Assembly (NCBI RefSeq): GCF_900104175.1
Contig: NZ_FNIX01000004.1
Coordinates: 248,001-312,000, forward strand
Length of the DNA: 64,000 nt
Direction of reading: 5' to 3'
DNA from: Lentzea jiangxiensis
Lineage (GTDB): Bacteria > Actinomycetota > Actinomycetes > Mycobacteriales > Pseudonocardiaceae
Below are positions 1 through 8,885 of this stretch, one piece after another. Within the stretch, counting starts at the first letter, position 1. Every line of letters starts with the position of its first letter. Made by a program: the position numbers and the translations under genes. Below the pieces are notes generated by a model. It was not told the origin of the DNA, made no database searches, and was given only the letters and a program-made list of their open reading frames with translations.

Positions 1-777
1 CTGCGGGGCGCGCTGAACGCGTTGGCGCGCCTGGAAAACCGCGCGAACGGCGTGGTCGCGTACTCCAGCGGCAACCACGCCCAGGCCGTGGCGTTCGCGG
101 CCCGGCTGCACGGCGTCCCGGCCGCGATCGTGATGCCGGACAACACCCCGGCGGTCAAGGTCGAGGCCACGAAGGCGCTGGGGGCCGAGGTCTTCATCGT
201 CGGCATCACCGAACGCGTCGAGCGCGCCGAGGCCCTGGTCGCCGAACGCGGTGCGGCGCTGATCCCGCCGTTCGACCACCCCGACGTCATCGCCGGTCAG
301 GGCACCATCGGTCTGGAGGTCCTCGAGGACCTGCCGGACGTCGACGCCGTCGTGGTGCCGATGTCCGGCGGCGGGCTGATCTCCGGCGTGGCGACGGCGG
401 TCAAGGCGCTGCGCCCGGACGTCCGCGTGATCGGCGCGGAACCCGCCCTGGCCGCCGACATCGCCGAGTCGCTCGTCACGGGCGAGCTGGTGCGCTGGGA
501 CCCGTTGCGGCGCGCCCGGACGGTCGCCGACGCCCTCAGGGACGAGCCGTCGGCGCTCACCTGGGCCCACATCAGCAGGTACGTGGACGACGTGGTCACG
601 GTGTCGGAGGACGAGATCATGGCGTCCGTGGCGGACCTGGCGCGGCGGGCGCGGCTGGTCGCCGAGCCGAGCGGTGCGGTCGCCGTGGCCGCGCAGGCCA
701 AGCTCGGTGGCGGTGTCGCCGTCGTGTCCGGCGGCAACGTGGACCCGGAGCTACTGGCGCGCCTTCTCGCCGCCTGA
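1..777 (+). CDS. Threonine/serine dehydratase, PLP-dependent (5' end missing)
   Basis: This is the C-terminal part of a fold-type II PLP enzyme of the threonine dehydratase family, which deaminates L-threonine (or L-serine) to the 2-oxo acid and ammonia in the cytosol. The reading frame is open from base 1, so the true start lies to the left. The first visible residues, LRGALNAL, match the region just after the PLP-binding lysine (normally KLRGA), which is therefore outside the window. Also visible are SSGNHAQ (PLP ring and phosphate contact), MSGGGLISG (the glycine-rich phosphate loop) and VSGGNVDP near the end. There is no room for a C-terminal ACT regulatory domain, so it is likely a catabolic or short dehydratase, or a serine racemase-like enzyme, rather than allosteric biosynthetic IlvA. 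Its last 27 bases overlap the convergent MFS gene. Confidence 0.85.
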   Translation: MRGALNALARLENRANGVVAYSSGNHAQAVAFAARLHGVPAAIVMPDNTPAVKVEATKALGAEVFIVGITERVERAEALVAERGAALIPPFDHPDVIAGQGTIGLEVLEDLPDVDAVVVPMSGGGLISGVATAVKALRPDVRVIGAEPALAADIAESLVTGELVRWDPLRRARTVADALRDEPSALTWAHISRYVDDVVTVSEDEIMASVADLARRARLVAEPSGAVAVAAQAKLGGGVAVVSGGNVDPELLARLLAA

Positions 778-2211
778 CCGGATGTGCGTCGGAGGGCCCT
801 CCACCCCGCAGTGCAGGCACTCGCCGGGGTGCGGGGCCTCGTGCTGCTCCGGCGCCGCGTCCAGCACCCGGTTGTCGACGCCGATGGCCAGCACGCCGCC
901 GATGATCGCGGCCACCGCGCACAGCACGAGCGCCATCTCCCAGCCGGCGGTCATGACCTCGGGGTTCGCGTAGTCCTCGCCCACCAGGCCGACCGCCGCG
1001 GGCAGCACGGCCATCGCGAGGAGGCTGCCGGTGCGCGCGACGGCGTTGTTCACGCCGGACGCGACGCCCGCGTGGTGATCGGGTGCCGAGGCCAGCACGG
1101 TCGCCGTCACCGGGGCGACCACGACCGCGAGCCCGATGCCGAACACCAGCACGCCGGGCAGCACGCCGAAGACGTACGAGGCGCCCGGAACGGCGTTGCG
1201 CAGCAGCAGCATGCCCAGGCCGACCAGCACCGGGCCGACGACGAGCTGCAACCGCGGGCCGTGGCGCTGCGCGAGGCGGCCGGACGTCGAGGACGCCAGC
1301 AGCATGATGACCGTGATCGGCACGCTGGCGAGCCCGGAGGCCGTCGGCGAGTACCCGAGCGAGATCTGCAGCTGGAGCACCAGCAACACCATCACGCCGC
1401 CGAGAGCCGCGTAGACGAGGAACGTGAGGACGTTCGAGACCAGGAACGTCCGGTTCCGGAAGAGCTCGGGCGGCACCAGCGGATTCGCGGACCTCTTCTG
1501 GACCACCCCGAACGCGATCATCGCGACCACCCCGGGAACCGCGAGGACGTACGACTGCTCGACGAGCCCGCCCGTCAGCAGAGCCAGTCCCACCGCTCCG
1601 ACCAGCGCGGACACGTAGCCGGGGTGCCCGGCGGAGTCGTCCTTGGACTCCGGCACGAACCGCAGCGCGAGGAACACGCACAGCGCGGCGACCGGGAGGT
1701 TCACCAGGAACGCGAGGCGCCACGACCACGCCTGCACCAGCAGGCCGCCGACCAGCGGCCCGATCGCCGTGGCGACGCCGGAAAGCCCGGACCACGCGCC
1801 GATGGCCCGTGACCGGTCCTCCCGGTTGAACGACGACTGCAGGATCGCCAGCGCCCCCGGCGTGAGCAACGCGGCGCCGACGCCCTGCAGCACGCGCGCG
1901 GCCACGAGCACCGGCACGTTCCACGCGGCACCGCACAGCAGCGAGGCGACGCCGAACCACACCACGCCGACCACGTAGACCCGGCGCCGGCCGAACCGGT
2001 CGCCGAGCGACCCGGCGACCAGGATCAGCGAGGCCAGCGCCAACAGGTACCCGTTCAGGATCCACTGCAGGTCGGTGACCGACGCGGAGAGCTCCGCGCC
2101 GATCCTGGGCAGCGCCACGTTGACGATCGTGCCGTCGAGCATGGCCATGCCCGAGCCGAGGATCGTCGTCGTCAGCACCCAGCGGGCACGCGGCGTGCCC
2201 CAGGCGATCAA
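751..2211 (-). CDS. MFS exporter of the DHA2 (EmrB/QacA) drug:H+ antiporter family
   Basis: This 486-residue polytopic inner-membrane protein has about 14 hydrophobic segments, as in drug:H+ antiporters of the DHA2 family. [12 protein letters not shown] in the first helix and [13 protein letters not shown] in the loop after helix 2 are family signatures, and [11 protein letters not shown] is a motif C-like region. It probably exports a small toxic molecule or natural product; the substrate cannot be read from the sequence. The TTG start overlaps the stop of the upstream dasR-like gene and no good ribosome site is visible, so translation is probably coupled to dasR. The cytosolic C-terminal tail contains CLHCG, a short CxxC element unusual for this family. 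The end overlaps the threonine dehydratase gene. Confidence 0.85.
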   Translation of the reverse strand: MIAWGTPRARWVLTTTILGSGMAMLDGTIVNVALPRIGAELSASVTDLQWILNGYLLALASLILVAGSLGDRFGRRRVYVVGVVWFGVASLLCGAAWNVPVLVAARVLQGVGAALLTPGALAILQSSFNREDRSRAIGAWSGLSGVATAIGPLVGGLLVQAWSWRLAFLVNLPVAALCVFLALRFVPESKDDSAGHPGYVSALVGAVGLALLTGGLVEQSYVLAVPGVVAMIAFGVVQKRSANPLVPPELFRNRTFLVSNVLTFLVYAALGGVMVLLVLQLQISLGYSPTASGLASVPITVIMLLASSTSGRLAQRHGPRLQLVVGPVLVGLGMLLLRNAVPGASYVFGVLPGVLVFGIGLAVVVAPVTATVLASAPDHHAGVASGVNNAVARTGSLLAMAVLPAAVGLVGEDYANPEVMTAGWEMALVLCAVAAIIGGVLAIGVDNRVLDAAPEQHEAPHPGECLHCGVEGPPTHIRSGGEKARQ

Positions 2212-2963
2212 GACGGCCGGTTCAGCGTAGCGACGAACTTGTAGCGGTCACCGCGGTAGACCGAACGCACCCACTCGATCGGGTTGCCCTCGGTGTCGAA
2301 CGAGTGCCGCGACAGCAGCAGCATGGGCAGGCCGATGTCGGCGCCGAGCAGCTCCGCCTCCTCCGGCGAGGCCAGCGCGGTCTCGATCGTCTCCTCGGCG
2401 TGGCCCATCTCGACGCCGAACCGCTCGGACAGCACCTGGTACAGCGAGGCGCCGGGCGCCAGGTACCGGCGCAGCCCGCGGAAGCGGCCGAGCGCGAGGT
2501 GGGTCGTCTCGATGGCCATCGGCTCGTTGTCGGCGAGCCGCAGGCGGTGCAGGCGCAGCACCTTGGCACCGGGACGCACGCCGAGCAGCCGCGCCAGCTC
2601 CGCCTCGGCGGGCATCTCGGAGGCCTCGATGAGCTGGGACGACGGCACGCGGCCCTGGGCGCGCATGTCCTCTGTGTACGAAGACAGCTGCAACCTCTGG
2701 GCGACCTTCGGTTCGGCCGCGAAGGTGCCCTTGCCCTGCACGCGGAGCAGTCGCCCTTCGACCGTCAACTCGGCGAGCGCCTGGCGAACGGTCGTCCTGG
2801 AGACGTCGAACTCCGCGGCCAGCGACCGTTCCGTGGGGATCGGCGAACCGGGCGGCAGCGCCCTCAACAGGTCGAGCAGGTGCCGCTTGAGACCCCAGTA
2901 CTTGGGTTCGCGTTGCGCACGCGTCCTGGCGTCCACGCCTGATGCAGGCGTCGTCTCCAGCAT
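2208..2963 (-). CDS. dasR: GntR/HutC-family regulator, DasR-like
   Basis: This is a 251-residue regulator with an N-terminal winged helix (about residues 21-85, containing [12 protein letters not shown] and RVQGKGTF) and a C-terminal UTRA effector-binding domain (about 100-245). DasR in streptomycetes represses chitin and N-acetylglucosamine genes and is released by amino-sugar phosphates. The assignment here rests on the HutC-type architecture, the divergent DasA-type transporter gene and dre-like sites at 3127 and 10098. I chose the ATG at 2963 because a strong GGAGGAGG ribosome site lies just before it; the frame is open further upstream, but only through the intergenic region. It probably forms a transcription unit with the MFS gene, whose start overlaps its stop. 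An alternative is another HutC-type sugar regulator. Confidence 0.85.
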   Translation of the reverse strand: MLETTPASGVDARTRAQREPKYWGLKRHLLDLLRALPPGSPIPTERSLAAEFDVSRTTVRQALAELTVEGRLLRVQGKGTFAAEPKVAQRLQLSSYTEDMRAQGRVPSSQLIEASEMPAEAELARLLGVRPGAKVLRLHRLRLADNEPMAIETTHLALGRFRGLRRYLAPGASLYQVLSERFGVEMGHAEETIETALASPEEAELLGADIGLPMLLLSRHSFDTEGNPIEWVRSVYRGDRYKFVATLNRPS

Positions 2964-3090
2964 GGCCTCCTCCTCGCACTCCATGTCACGCATCCACAAG
3001 GATGCCTTGTCCGTGCCGATTCGTGCGTCCGAACCCCCGACATCTCCCGCGAAATTGGTCGGAGGACTTCGCAACGTCTTGGCAACGCGC

Positions 3091-3119
3091 TTGACAGACG
3101 CGGTGACGCAGCACACGCT
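3091..3119 (+). promoter_or_regulatory. Putative promoter of the dasABC-like operon
   Basis: TTGACA at 3091-3096 is a perfect -35 hexamer. A weak -10 (CACGCT, 3114-3119) follows 17 bases later. The predicted start point falls near 3126, at the edge of the dre-like operator, an arrangement suited to repression. This was called by eye; the -10 is poor. Confidence 0.45.
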
Positions 3120-3126
3120 GTTCCGC

Positions 3127-3142
3127 ATTGGTCTACACCACT
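3127..3142 (+). promoter_or_regulatory. dre-like operator (DasR site) upstream of dasA
   Basis: ATTGGTCTACACCACT matches the DasR-responsive element (A-G/C-TGGTCTAGACCA-C/G-T) at 14 of 16 positions. It lies 45 bases before the dasA start, in the region shared with the divergent dasR-like gene, so it could serve both. The consensus is from the streptomycete literature; the match is read directly. Confidence 0.75.
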
Positions 3143-3187
3143 TGGACGTTCCGGCCGAGGGCCGGGCTCGGTGAAAGGGCGCGAACT

Positions 3188-4462
3188 GTGAAGGGCTGGA
3201 GAGGACTCGCTGCTGGTGCCGCCGCACTGGCAGTGGCCGTGTCGGGATGTGGCACGAGCACGAACAGCGGTGGCGGCGCGGAGACCAAAGAGATCACCGT
3301 GTGGCTCATGGACGGCTCCGCGCCGACGACCCTGACCGACGCCTTGAACAAGGAGTTCGAGTCGGCGAACGGCATCAAGGTCAAGTACGAGGTCCAGAAG
3401 TGGACCGGCATCCAGGAGAAGCTGACCACCGCGCTGGCCAGCAGCACGCCGCCGGACGTCATCGAACTCGGCAACACCCAGATCGCGGGCTTCGCCGACC
3501 AGGGCACGCTGGCCGACCTGACGGCGGACGCCGGTCAGTTCAACAGCGGTGAGTGGCTCGGCGGTCTCAAGGACTCGCTGACGCTGAACGGCAAGCAGTT
3601 CGGCGTGCCGTTCTACGCCGCGAACCGCACCGTCATCTACCGCACGGACCTGTTCCAGGCGGCCGGCATCACCACGCCGCCCACCTCCCGTGCCGAGTGG
3701 ATCGACGCGATCAACAAGCTCAAGGCCGCGAACGCGTCCAACCCGGACTTCCAGGCCCTGTACCTGCCGGGTCAGTCCTGGTACTTCCTGCTCTCGCTGA
3801 TTTGGGACGAGGGCGGCGACATCGCCAAGCAGGACGCCGGCAAGTGGACGAGCACGCTCGACTCGGCCCAGTCCAAGGCGGGCTTCGAGGCCTACAAGGC
3901 GCTCTACGACGCGTCGGCCACCAAGAAGGCCCCGGCGGACACCGACGAGGCGAAGCCGCAGCAGTACGAGGTCTTCCAGACCGGCAACGTCGGCATGATG
4001 ATCGGTCTCCCGTGGGAGCTCGGCAGCGCCGTCAAGGACAAGCCGGAGCTCAAGGAGAAGACCGCGGCGTTCCCGATCCCGTCCAAGAAGGCCGGCTCGA
4101 GCGCTCCCGTGTTCCTCGGCGGCTCGAACCTCGCCATCCCGACGGCCAGCAAGAACGCCGAAGCCGCGAAGAAGTGGCTCGCGCTGCTGTCGTCCAAGAA
4201 GTACCAGGACATGCTCGCCGAGGGCGGCGCGGTTCCCGGTACCTCGAAGGACACCTCGAAGCTCGAGACCAACGCGGTCGGCAAGGCGCTCGCCGCCTCC
4301 GCCCCGAACGGCAAGGTCACGCCGAGCTCGCCGAAGTGGGGTGCCGTCGAGGCGGGTCAGAACCCGCTGAAGGACGCGCTCACCGCGTACCTCTCCGGCG
4401 CGAAGTCGCTGGACCAGGCGACGAAGGACGCGAGCGACGCCATCACCAAGGCCTTGGGCTAG
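3188..4462 (+). CDS. dasA: Extracellular sugar-binding lipoprotein, DasA-like (amino sugars)
   Basis: This is a 424-residue family 1 solute-binding protein for a CUT1-type ABC importer, anchored to the outer face of the membrane. The signal peptide (residues 1-19) ends in a lipobox, VSGC, with the lipidated Cys followed by a Ser/Gly-rich linker. The mature start, [11 protein letters not shown], and the segment [11 protein letters not shown] are typical of DasA-type proteins, which bind chitobiose and GlcNAc oligomers. The GTG at 3188 was chosen because the frame further upstream runs through the operator and promoter, and GAAAGGG lies at a suitable distance. Two permease genes follow, but no ATPase gene, so the system probably uses a shared MsiK-like ATPase encoded elsewhere. 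Confidence 0.85.
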   Translation: MKGWRGLAAGAAALAVAVSGCGTSTNSGGGAETKEITVWLMDGSAPTTLTDALNKEFESANGIKVKYEVQKWTGIQEKLTTALASSTPPDVIELGNTQIAGFADQGTLADLTADAGQFNSGEWLGGLKDSLTLNGKQFGVPFYAANRTVIYRTDLFQAAGITTPPTSRAEWIDAINKLKAANASNPDFQALYLPGQSWYFLLSLIWDEGGDIAKQDAGKWTSTLDSAQSKAGFEAYKALYDASATKKAPADTDEAKPQQYEVFQTGNVGMMIGLPWELGSAVKDKPELKEKTAAFPIPSKKAGSSAPVFLGGSNLAIPTASKNAEAAKKWLALLSSKKYQDMLAEGGAVPGTSKDTSKLETNAVGKALAASAPNGKVTPSSPKWGAVEAGQNPLKDALTAYLSGAKSLDQATKDASDAITKALG

Positions 4463-4472
4463 CCCGGCTGAG

Positions 4473-5471
4473 ATGACGGCCGTCAAGACGACCGAAACGG
4501 CAGCGCCGGCAGGGGACATCCCTCCGGCGCTGCCGCCTGCCGTGACGGGTGGGGCGCGCGAGCGCCGCCGCCGGGGCAGCGCCTTCGACAGGTCGCTGCC
4601 CTACCTGCTGCTGGCTCCCGCACTCATCGCGATCCTCTGGCTGATCGGCTGGCCGGTCATCTCGGTGTTCGTGACGAGCTTCCGCCAGCTCAACCTCGGG
4701 GAACTGGTCCGCGGCGAGATCGTGTGGACCGGCTTCGACAACTACGCGACGGTGCTGCGGGACGAGCGCTTCTGGGACGTCTCGCTGCGCACCCTCGTGT
4801 TCACCGTCTCCGTCGTCGTGGCCTCGGTGGGCATGGGCCTCGGGATCGCGCTGCTGATGCGCGTGCTCACGCCGTGGGTGCGGGTCGCGCTGCAGATCGC
4901 GATGCTCTGCGCCTGGGCGATGCCGATCCTGGCGTCCACCACGGTCTACCAGTGGATGTTCGACCAGAACTACGGCATCCTGAACAAGACGCTGGTGCGG
5001 CTGGGCTTCGACTCGTTCGCCGGCTACTCGTGGTTCTCCTCCGGCACTTCGACCCTGTCCGTCGTCGGGCTGCTGATCGTGTGGCAGGCGATCCCCTTCC
5101 TCGCCTTCTCGCTCTACGCCGGTCTCGTCGGCATCCCGCGCGACCTCTACGAGGCCGCGGGCATCGACGGCGCGACGGGCTGGCAGACGTTCCGCGCGGT
5201 GACGTGGCCGGAGATCAAGTCGCTGCTGATGATGGTGACGTTCCTGTCGACGCTGTGGGACTTCAAGGTCTTCGCGCAGATCTGGGTGTTCCGCGAGGGC
5301 GGTCCCAGCGGTGAGAGCACGACGCTGCCGGTGCTGCAGTACCTGGAGGGCATCGCGAAGAGCCACTTCGGCGTCGCGGCCGCGATCTCCGTGCTGATGA
5401 TGGTCATCCTCGGGCTGATCACGTTCCAGTACCTGCGCAAGCTGCTGCAGACCGAGGAGGGCAAGATCTGA
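4473..5471 (+). CDS. dasB: ABC sugar permease, first membrane subunit (DasB-like)
   Basis: This 332-residue inner-membrane permease of the MalF type has a hydrophilic N-terminal tail of about 40 residues followed by six predicted membrane helices. The cytoplasmic EAA loop (EAAGIDGATGWQTF, about residues 229-242) docks the ATPase. It pairs with the next gene to form the channel for the amino sugar delivered by the DasA-like protein. It begins 10 bases after dasA and its stop overlaps the start of dasC as TGATG, indicating translational coupling. No ribosome site stands out before the ATG. Confidence 0.85.
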   Translation: MTAVKTTETAAPAGDIPPALPPAVTGGARERRRRGSAFDRSLPYLLLAPALIAILWLIGWPVISVFVTSFRQLNLGELVRGEIVWTGFDNYATVLRDERFWDVSLRTLVFTVSVVVASVGMGLGIALLMRVLTPWVRVALQIAMLCAWAMPILASTTVYQWMFDQNYGILNKTLVRLGFDSFAGYSWFSSGTSTLSVVGLLIVWQAIPFLAFSLYAGLVGIPRDLYEAAGIDGATGWQTFRAVTWPEIKSLLMMVTFLSTLWDFKVFAQIWVFREGGPSGESTTLPVLQYLEGIAKSHFGVAAAISVLMMVILGLITFQYLRKLLQTEEGKI

Positions 5472-6289
5472 TGCTCAAGAAGTCTGCGGCGAACGTCGTG
5501 GGCCTCGCGCTCGCGCTGTTCTTCCTCTTCCCGACGTACTGGATGATCACGTCGGCGCTCAAGCCCAAGGGCACGACGATCACGTCGGACTACGACCTGA
5601 TCCCGTTCTCCGCGACGCTCACGAACTTCGTGACGGCGTGGACGAAGCCCGGCTTCCTGTCCTCGCTCGGCAACAGCCTCCTCGTGACGCTGACCGCGGT
5701 GCTCGCCGCGATCGTCGTCGGCATCACGGCGGCGGTCGCCATGTCGCGCTTCGCCTTCCGCGGCCGCAAGAGCTTCGTGCTGCTGATGCTGGTCGCGCAG
5801 ATGGCGCCGTTCGAGGCGTTGCTGATCCCGATGTTCCTGATGATGCGGGACCTCCAGCTCTACGAACACCTCTCGTCGCTGGTCCTCGTGTACTTCGCGG
5901 TGACGCTGCCGTTCTGCGCGTGGACGTTGCGCGGGTTCGTCAACGGCATCCCGATCGAGCTCGAGGAAGCCGCGATGGTCGACGGCTGCGGCCGCTGGGG
6001 CGCGTTCCAGAAGGTGACCCTGCCGCTGCTGGGACCGGGCCTCGTCGCGACGTCGGTGTTCGCGTTCATCACGGCGTGGAACGAGTTCCTGTTCGCCAAG
6101 GTGCTGATCCGCAGCCAGGACAGCGAGACGCTGCCGGTGTGGCTGTCGGGGTTCCAGACCGCCTTCGGCACGGACTGGGGTGGCGCGATGGCCGCCTCGG
6201 CCCTGTTCACCGTGCCCGCACTGGTGTTCTTCCTGATCGTGCAACGCAAGATGGTCGCCGGCGTCACCGCCGGTGCGGTGAAGGGATGA
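5471..6289 (+). CDS. dasC: ABC sugar permease, second membrane subunit (DasC-like)
   Basis: This is a 272-residue permease of the MalG type with six predicted helices and a short cytosolic N-terminus (MLKKSAAN). The EAA loop is visible as EEAAMVDGCGRWGAF. It forms a heterodimer with DasB. The start overlaps the dasB stop, and the GH3 glycosidase gene begins 3 bases after its stop, so import and intracellular cleavage of the sugar are encoded in one transcript. There is no neighbouring ATPase gene. Confidence 0.85.
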   Translation: MLKKSAANVVGLALALFFLFPTYWMITSALKPKGTTITSDYDLIPFSATLTNFVTAWTKPGFLSSLGNSLLVTLTAVLAAIVVGITAAVAMSRFAFRGRKSFVLLMLVAQMAPFEALLIPMFLMMRDLQLYEHLSSLVLVYFAVTLPFCAWTLRGFVNGIPIELEEAAMVDGCGRWGAFQKVTLPLLGPGLVATSVFAFITAWNEFLFAKVLIRSQDSETLPVWLSGFQTAFGTDWGGAMAASALFTVPALVFFLIVQRKMVAGVTAGAVKG

Positions 6290-6292
6290 CAC

Positions 6293-7711
6293 GTGGATCA
6301 GTTGGCCGCTGCCGTTCTGCTGCCCGGTTTTCACGGAACGACCGCCCCCGACTGGCTGCTGCGGCGCGTCGCTGACGGACTCGGCGGCGTTGTGCTCTTC
6401 GGGCGCAACGTCGTCGACGACGCCCAGGTGACCGCGCTGTGCGCCGAACTGCGCTCGGCGCGCCCGGACGTGGTGATCGGCATCGACGAGGAGGGCGGCG
6501 ACGTCACGCGTCTCGACGCGGGCCGCGGCTCCGAGGTCCCCGGCAACCACGCCCTGGGCCAGGCGAACGACCTCGACCTCACCCGCTCGGTGGCCGCGTC
6601 GATCGGCGCGCGCCTCGCGAAGTGCGGCATCTCGCTGAACCTCGCCCCGTCCGCCGACCTCGTGCTGACGCTGGACGACCCGATCATCGGCGTCCGCGCG
6701 TTCGGCTCGGACCCGGTGCTCGCCGCGCGGCACGTCGCCGCGTGGGTCGAGGGGTTGCAGACCGTGGGCGTCGCCGCCTGCGCCAAGCACTTCCCCGGCC
6801 ACGGGGCGTCGACGGAGGACTCGCACGAGCAGCTCCCGGTGCTCCCGCGCACCGAGGAGCAGCTCCGCGCCGTCGAGCTGGTGCCGTTCCAGGCGGCGGT
6901 GAACGCGGGCGTCCGCTCGATCATGACCGGCCACCTCGTCGTCCCCGAGTGGGGCACGCAGCCGGTGACGCTGAACAAGCACGCGATCGGCCTGCTCCGC
7001 ACCGAGTTGGGCTTCACCGGCGCGGTGATCACCGACGGCCTGGACATGAAGGCCGTCGGCGGCGACCTCGCCCACGGCGCCGTCCGGGCCTTGGCCGCCG
7101 GCGTGGACGCGCTCTGCCTAGGCGGCATCGCCCTCGACGACCAGGACCTCCAGTGGCTGATCGACTCGATCGTCGCCGCGGTGAAGTCCGGCGAGCTGTC
7201 CGAGGAACGCCTGGCCCAGGCCGCCCAGCGCTCGCTGGCGCTGGGCCTGCCCCCGTCGACGGTCGACGCCCACGACGCCGAGATCGGCCTCACGGCCGCT
7301 CGACGCGCTGTCGAGGTGCGCGGCCGGGTCGATGTCGGAAGCGACCCGGTCGTCGTCGACCTGGTCGTGGACCCGTCGATCGCGGTCGGTGACGTCCCGT
7401 GGGGCCTCGGCCCGTACCTGCGGGAGGTCCTCCCGGGCACCGAGGTGATCGCGGCCCGCGACATCTCCGCCGACGAAGTCGCGAAGGCGGCGGGAACCCG
7501 CACGATCGTGGTGGTGACGCGAGATGCCCACCGGCACACGAGCGCTCGACAACTGGTAACAAACTTAACTAACCTGCAGCTGGACGTGGTGCACGTCGAA
7601 ACCGGCGTCCCCGGTCCAGACCTGGGCAGCGCCGCCCGCATCGACACCCACGGCGGTTCTCGGGTGAGCCTCCGAGCCGCGGCCGAGCTGATCCTGAAAG
7701 GCACGACATGA
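6293..7711 (+). CDS. Glycoside hydrolase family 3 beta-N-acetylhexosaminidase, cytosolic
   Basis: This is a 472-residue NagZ-type GH3 enzyme with no signal peptide. It should cut imported chitobiose or other N-acetylglucosaminides to GlcNAc inside the cell; dasD of streptomycetes is the positional counterpart. Visible motifs are GIDEEGGDVTRL, KHFPGHG (165-171), the Asp176-Ser-His178 dyad typical of NagZ-type general acid/base catalysis, and ITDGLDM with Asp248 as nucleophile. About 120 residues after the TIM barrel form a poorly conserved C-terminal domain. The GTG start lies 3 bases after dasC. A TTA codon (residue 425, 7565-7567) sits in a locally A+T-rich patch (7556-7571), suggesting dependence on the rare leucyl tRNA bldA. 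The stop overlaps the next ATG. Confidence 0.88.
   Translation: MDQLAAAVLLPGFHGTTAPDWLLRRVADGLGGVVLFGRNVVDDAQVTALCAELRSARPDVVIGIDEEGGDVTRLDAGRGSEVPGNHALGQANDLDLTRSVAASIGARLAKCGISLNLAPSADLVLTLDDPIIGVRAFGSDPVLAARHVAAWVEGLQTVGVAACAKHFPGHGASTEDSHEQLPVLPRTEEQLRAVELVPFQAAVNAGVRSIMTGHLVVPEWGTQPVTLNKHAIGLLRTELGFTGAVITDGLDMKAVGGDLAHGAVRALAAGVDALCLGGIALDDQDLQWLIDSIVAAVKSGELSEERLAQAAQRSLALGLPPSTVDAHDAEIGLTAARRAVEVRGRVDVGSDPVVVDLVVDPSIAVGDVPWGLGPYLREVLPGTEVIAARDISADEVAKAAGTRTIVVVTRDAHRHTSARQLVTNLTNLQLDVVHVETGVPGPDLGSAARIDTHGGSRVSLRAAAELILKGTT
7565..7567 (+). promoter_or_regulatory. In-frame TTA (bldA-type) leucine codon in the GH3 gene
   Basis: The codons from 7553 read CTG GTA ACA AAC TTA ACT AAC. TTA is extremely rare in high-G+C actinomycetes and in Streptomyces is decoded by the developmentally timed tRNA encoded by bldA. 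I saw no other in-frame TTA in the called genes when scanning both strands by eye. Confidence 0.8.
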
Positions 7712-8751
7712 CCACGCCCCAGCCAGGCCGGCACATGGCGGCGGAGATCGCCGAACAGCCGTCGATCTTCTCGGCCCTGCACTCCGCGCGCTCGACCATC
7801 GCCGAGGTGGCCGCGGTGATCCGCGAACGCGCCCCGCGCTTCGTCCTCTTCGCCGCCAGGGGCAGCAGCGACCACGCGGCGATCTACGCGAAGTACCTGA
7901 CCGAGATCCTGCTCCAGCTCCCGGCAGGCCTGGTCTCCGCCTCGACGACCACCCTCTACGGCGCCGAGCCCGACCTGCGCGACGTGCTGCTCGTGACGGT
8001 CTCGCAGTCCGGTGGCTCGCCCGACCTGCTGGAGGTCACCGCCTCCTACCGCAGGCGCGGAGCGCTGACCGTGGCCGTGACCAACACCCCGAACTCCCCG
8101 CTGAACGCGGCCGCCGAGCTCTCGGTCGACGTGTCCGCGGGAGTCGAGCACGCGGTCGCCGCCACGAAGACCTACTCGGCGACGTTGCTCGCCCTGTACC
8201 TGCTGGTCGACGCGGTGCGCGGCGGCAACGGCGAGGCGGCGGCCCCGCTCGGCGACCTGGCCCAGGTGACGCTGGACCAGTCCGCTCCGACGGTCGACGA
8301 GGCCGTCCGCCGCTACCGGTTCGTGGACCGGGTCCTCACCACGGGCCGCGGCTACTCCTACGCCACGGCCCTGGAAGCGTCCCTGAAGCTCGCCGAGACC
8401 TCCTACCTGGCGGCGCGCGCGTACAGCGGGGCGGACCTGCTGCACGGCCCGGTCGCCGCCGTCGACGGCGAGACCGCGGTCCTCGCGATCACGTCGCTGG
8501 GCAAGGGCGGCGACTCGCTGCGCGACGCGCTCGACGTGGTGCACCAGCGCGGCGCGGACGTGGTGGCGGTCGGCTCGGCCTCGGAGAAGGTCGGCGCGAC
8601 GCTGTCGATCGCCATCCCGGAGACGGCCGAGGAGGTGGCGCCGGTGCTGGAGATCCTCCCCGTGCAGCGCCTGGCGTACGGCCTCGCGCTGGCGCGTGGC
8701 GGTGACCCGGACAGCCCGCGGGGCCTGAACAAGGTCACCCGCACGCTCTGA
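7708..8751 (+). CDS. Two-SIS-domain amino-sugar phosphate enzyme (GlmS C-domain/NagB-II-like)
   Basis: This 347-residue protein has two SIS domains (about 30-165 and 200-330), like the isomerase half of GlmS but without the glutaminase domain. Phosphate-binding motifs are visible: FAARGSSDH and SQSGGSPD in the first domain, TGRGYSYATALEASLK in the second, and KVTRTL at the C-terminus. Family members act as glucosamine-6-phosphate deaminases (NagB-II). A streptomycete relative (SCO4393, NagS) has been described as a GlcNAc-6-phosphate dehydratase. Either role fits next to NagA. The ATG overlaps the GH3 stop (ATGA), making it the last gene of the dasABC-GH3 transcript before tandem terminators. 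Confidence 0.8.
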   Translation: MTTPQPGRHMAAEIAEQPSIFSALHSARSTIAEVAAVIRERAPRFVLFAARGSSDHAAIYAKYLTEILLQLPAGLVSASTTTLYGAEPDLRDVLLVTVSQSGGSPDLLEVTASYRRRGALTVAVTNTPNSPLNAAAELSVDVSAGVEHAVAATKTYSATLLALYLLVDAVRGGNGEAAAPLGDLAQVTLDQSAPTVDEAVRRYRFVDRVLTTGRGYSYATALEASLKLAETSYLAARAYSGADLLHGPVAAVDGETAVLAITSLGKGGDSLRDALDVVHQRGADVVAVGSASEKVGATLSIAIPETAEEVAPVLEILPVQRLAYGLALARGGDPDSPRGLNKVTRTL

Positions 8752-8762
8752 CCCGCACGACG

Positions 8763-8797
8763 GAAGAGCCCGCCTGGTCCCCCCGGGCGGGCTCTTC
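8763..8797 (+). terminator. Terminator hairpin after the das-type operon
   Basis: A 12-base-pair stem (8763-8774 with 8786-8797, GAAGAGCCCGCC and its complement) encloses an 11-base loop, starting 12 bases after the stop of the SIS gene. There is no T-tract, as is common in actinomycetes. Confidence 0.7.
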
Positions 8798-8827
8798 GCT
8801 CGTCGAGCGAGGGCGAACGTCAGGGCA

Positions 8828-8876
8828 CGACGAAGGGCGCCTCCCCCGTCCTGCACGGGGGAGGCGCCCTTCGTCG
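8828..8876. terminator. Strong bidirectional terminator between SIS gene and nagA
   Basis: A perfect 22-base-pair stem (8828-8849 with 8855-8876) has a 5-base loop. It lies 9 bases from the nagA stop and separates the two convergent operons, so it can act on both strands. Confidence 0.8.
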
Positions 8877-8885
8877 CTCGGAGCT

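Noticed and set aside
2864-4519. A 551-codon open frame on the minus strand opposite the dasA-like gene
   Set aside because: It is an antisense shadow of a strongly coding gene. The predicted protein is a low-complexity Arg/Leu/Gly/Val mix with no motif, and it crosses the dasR-dasA regulatory region.
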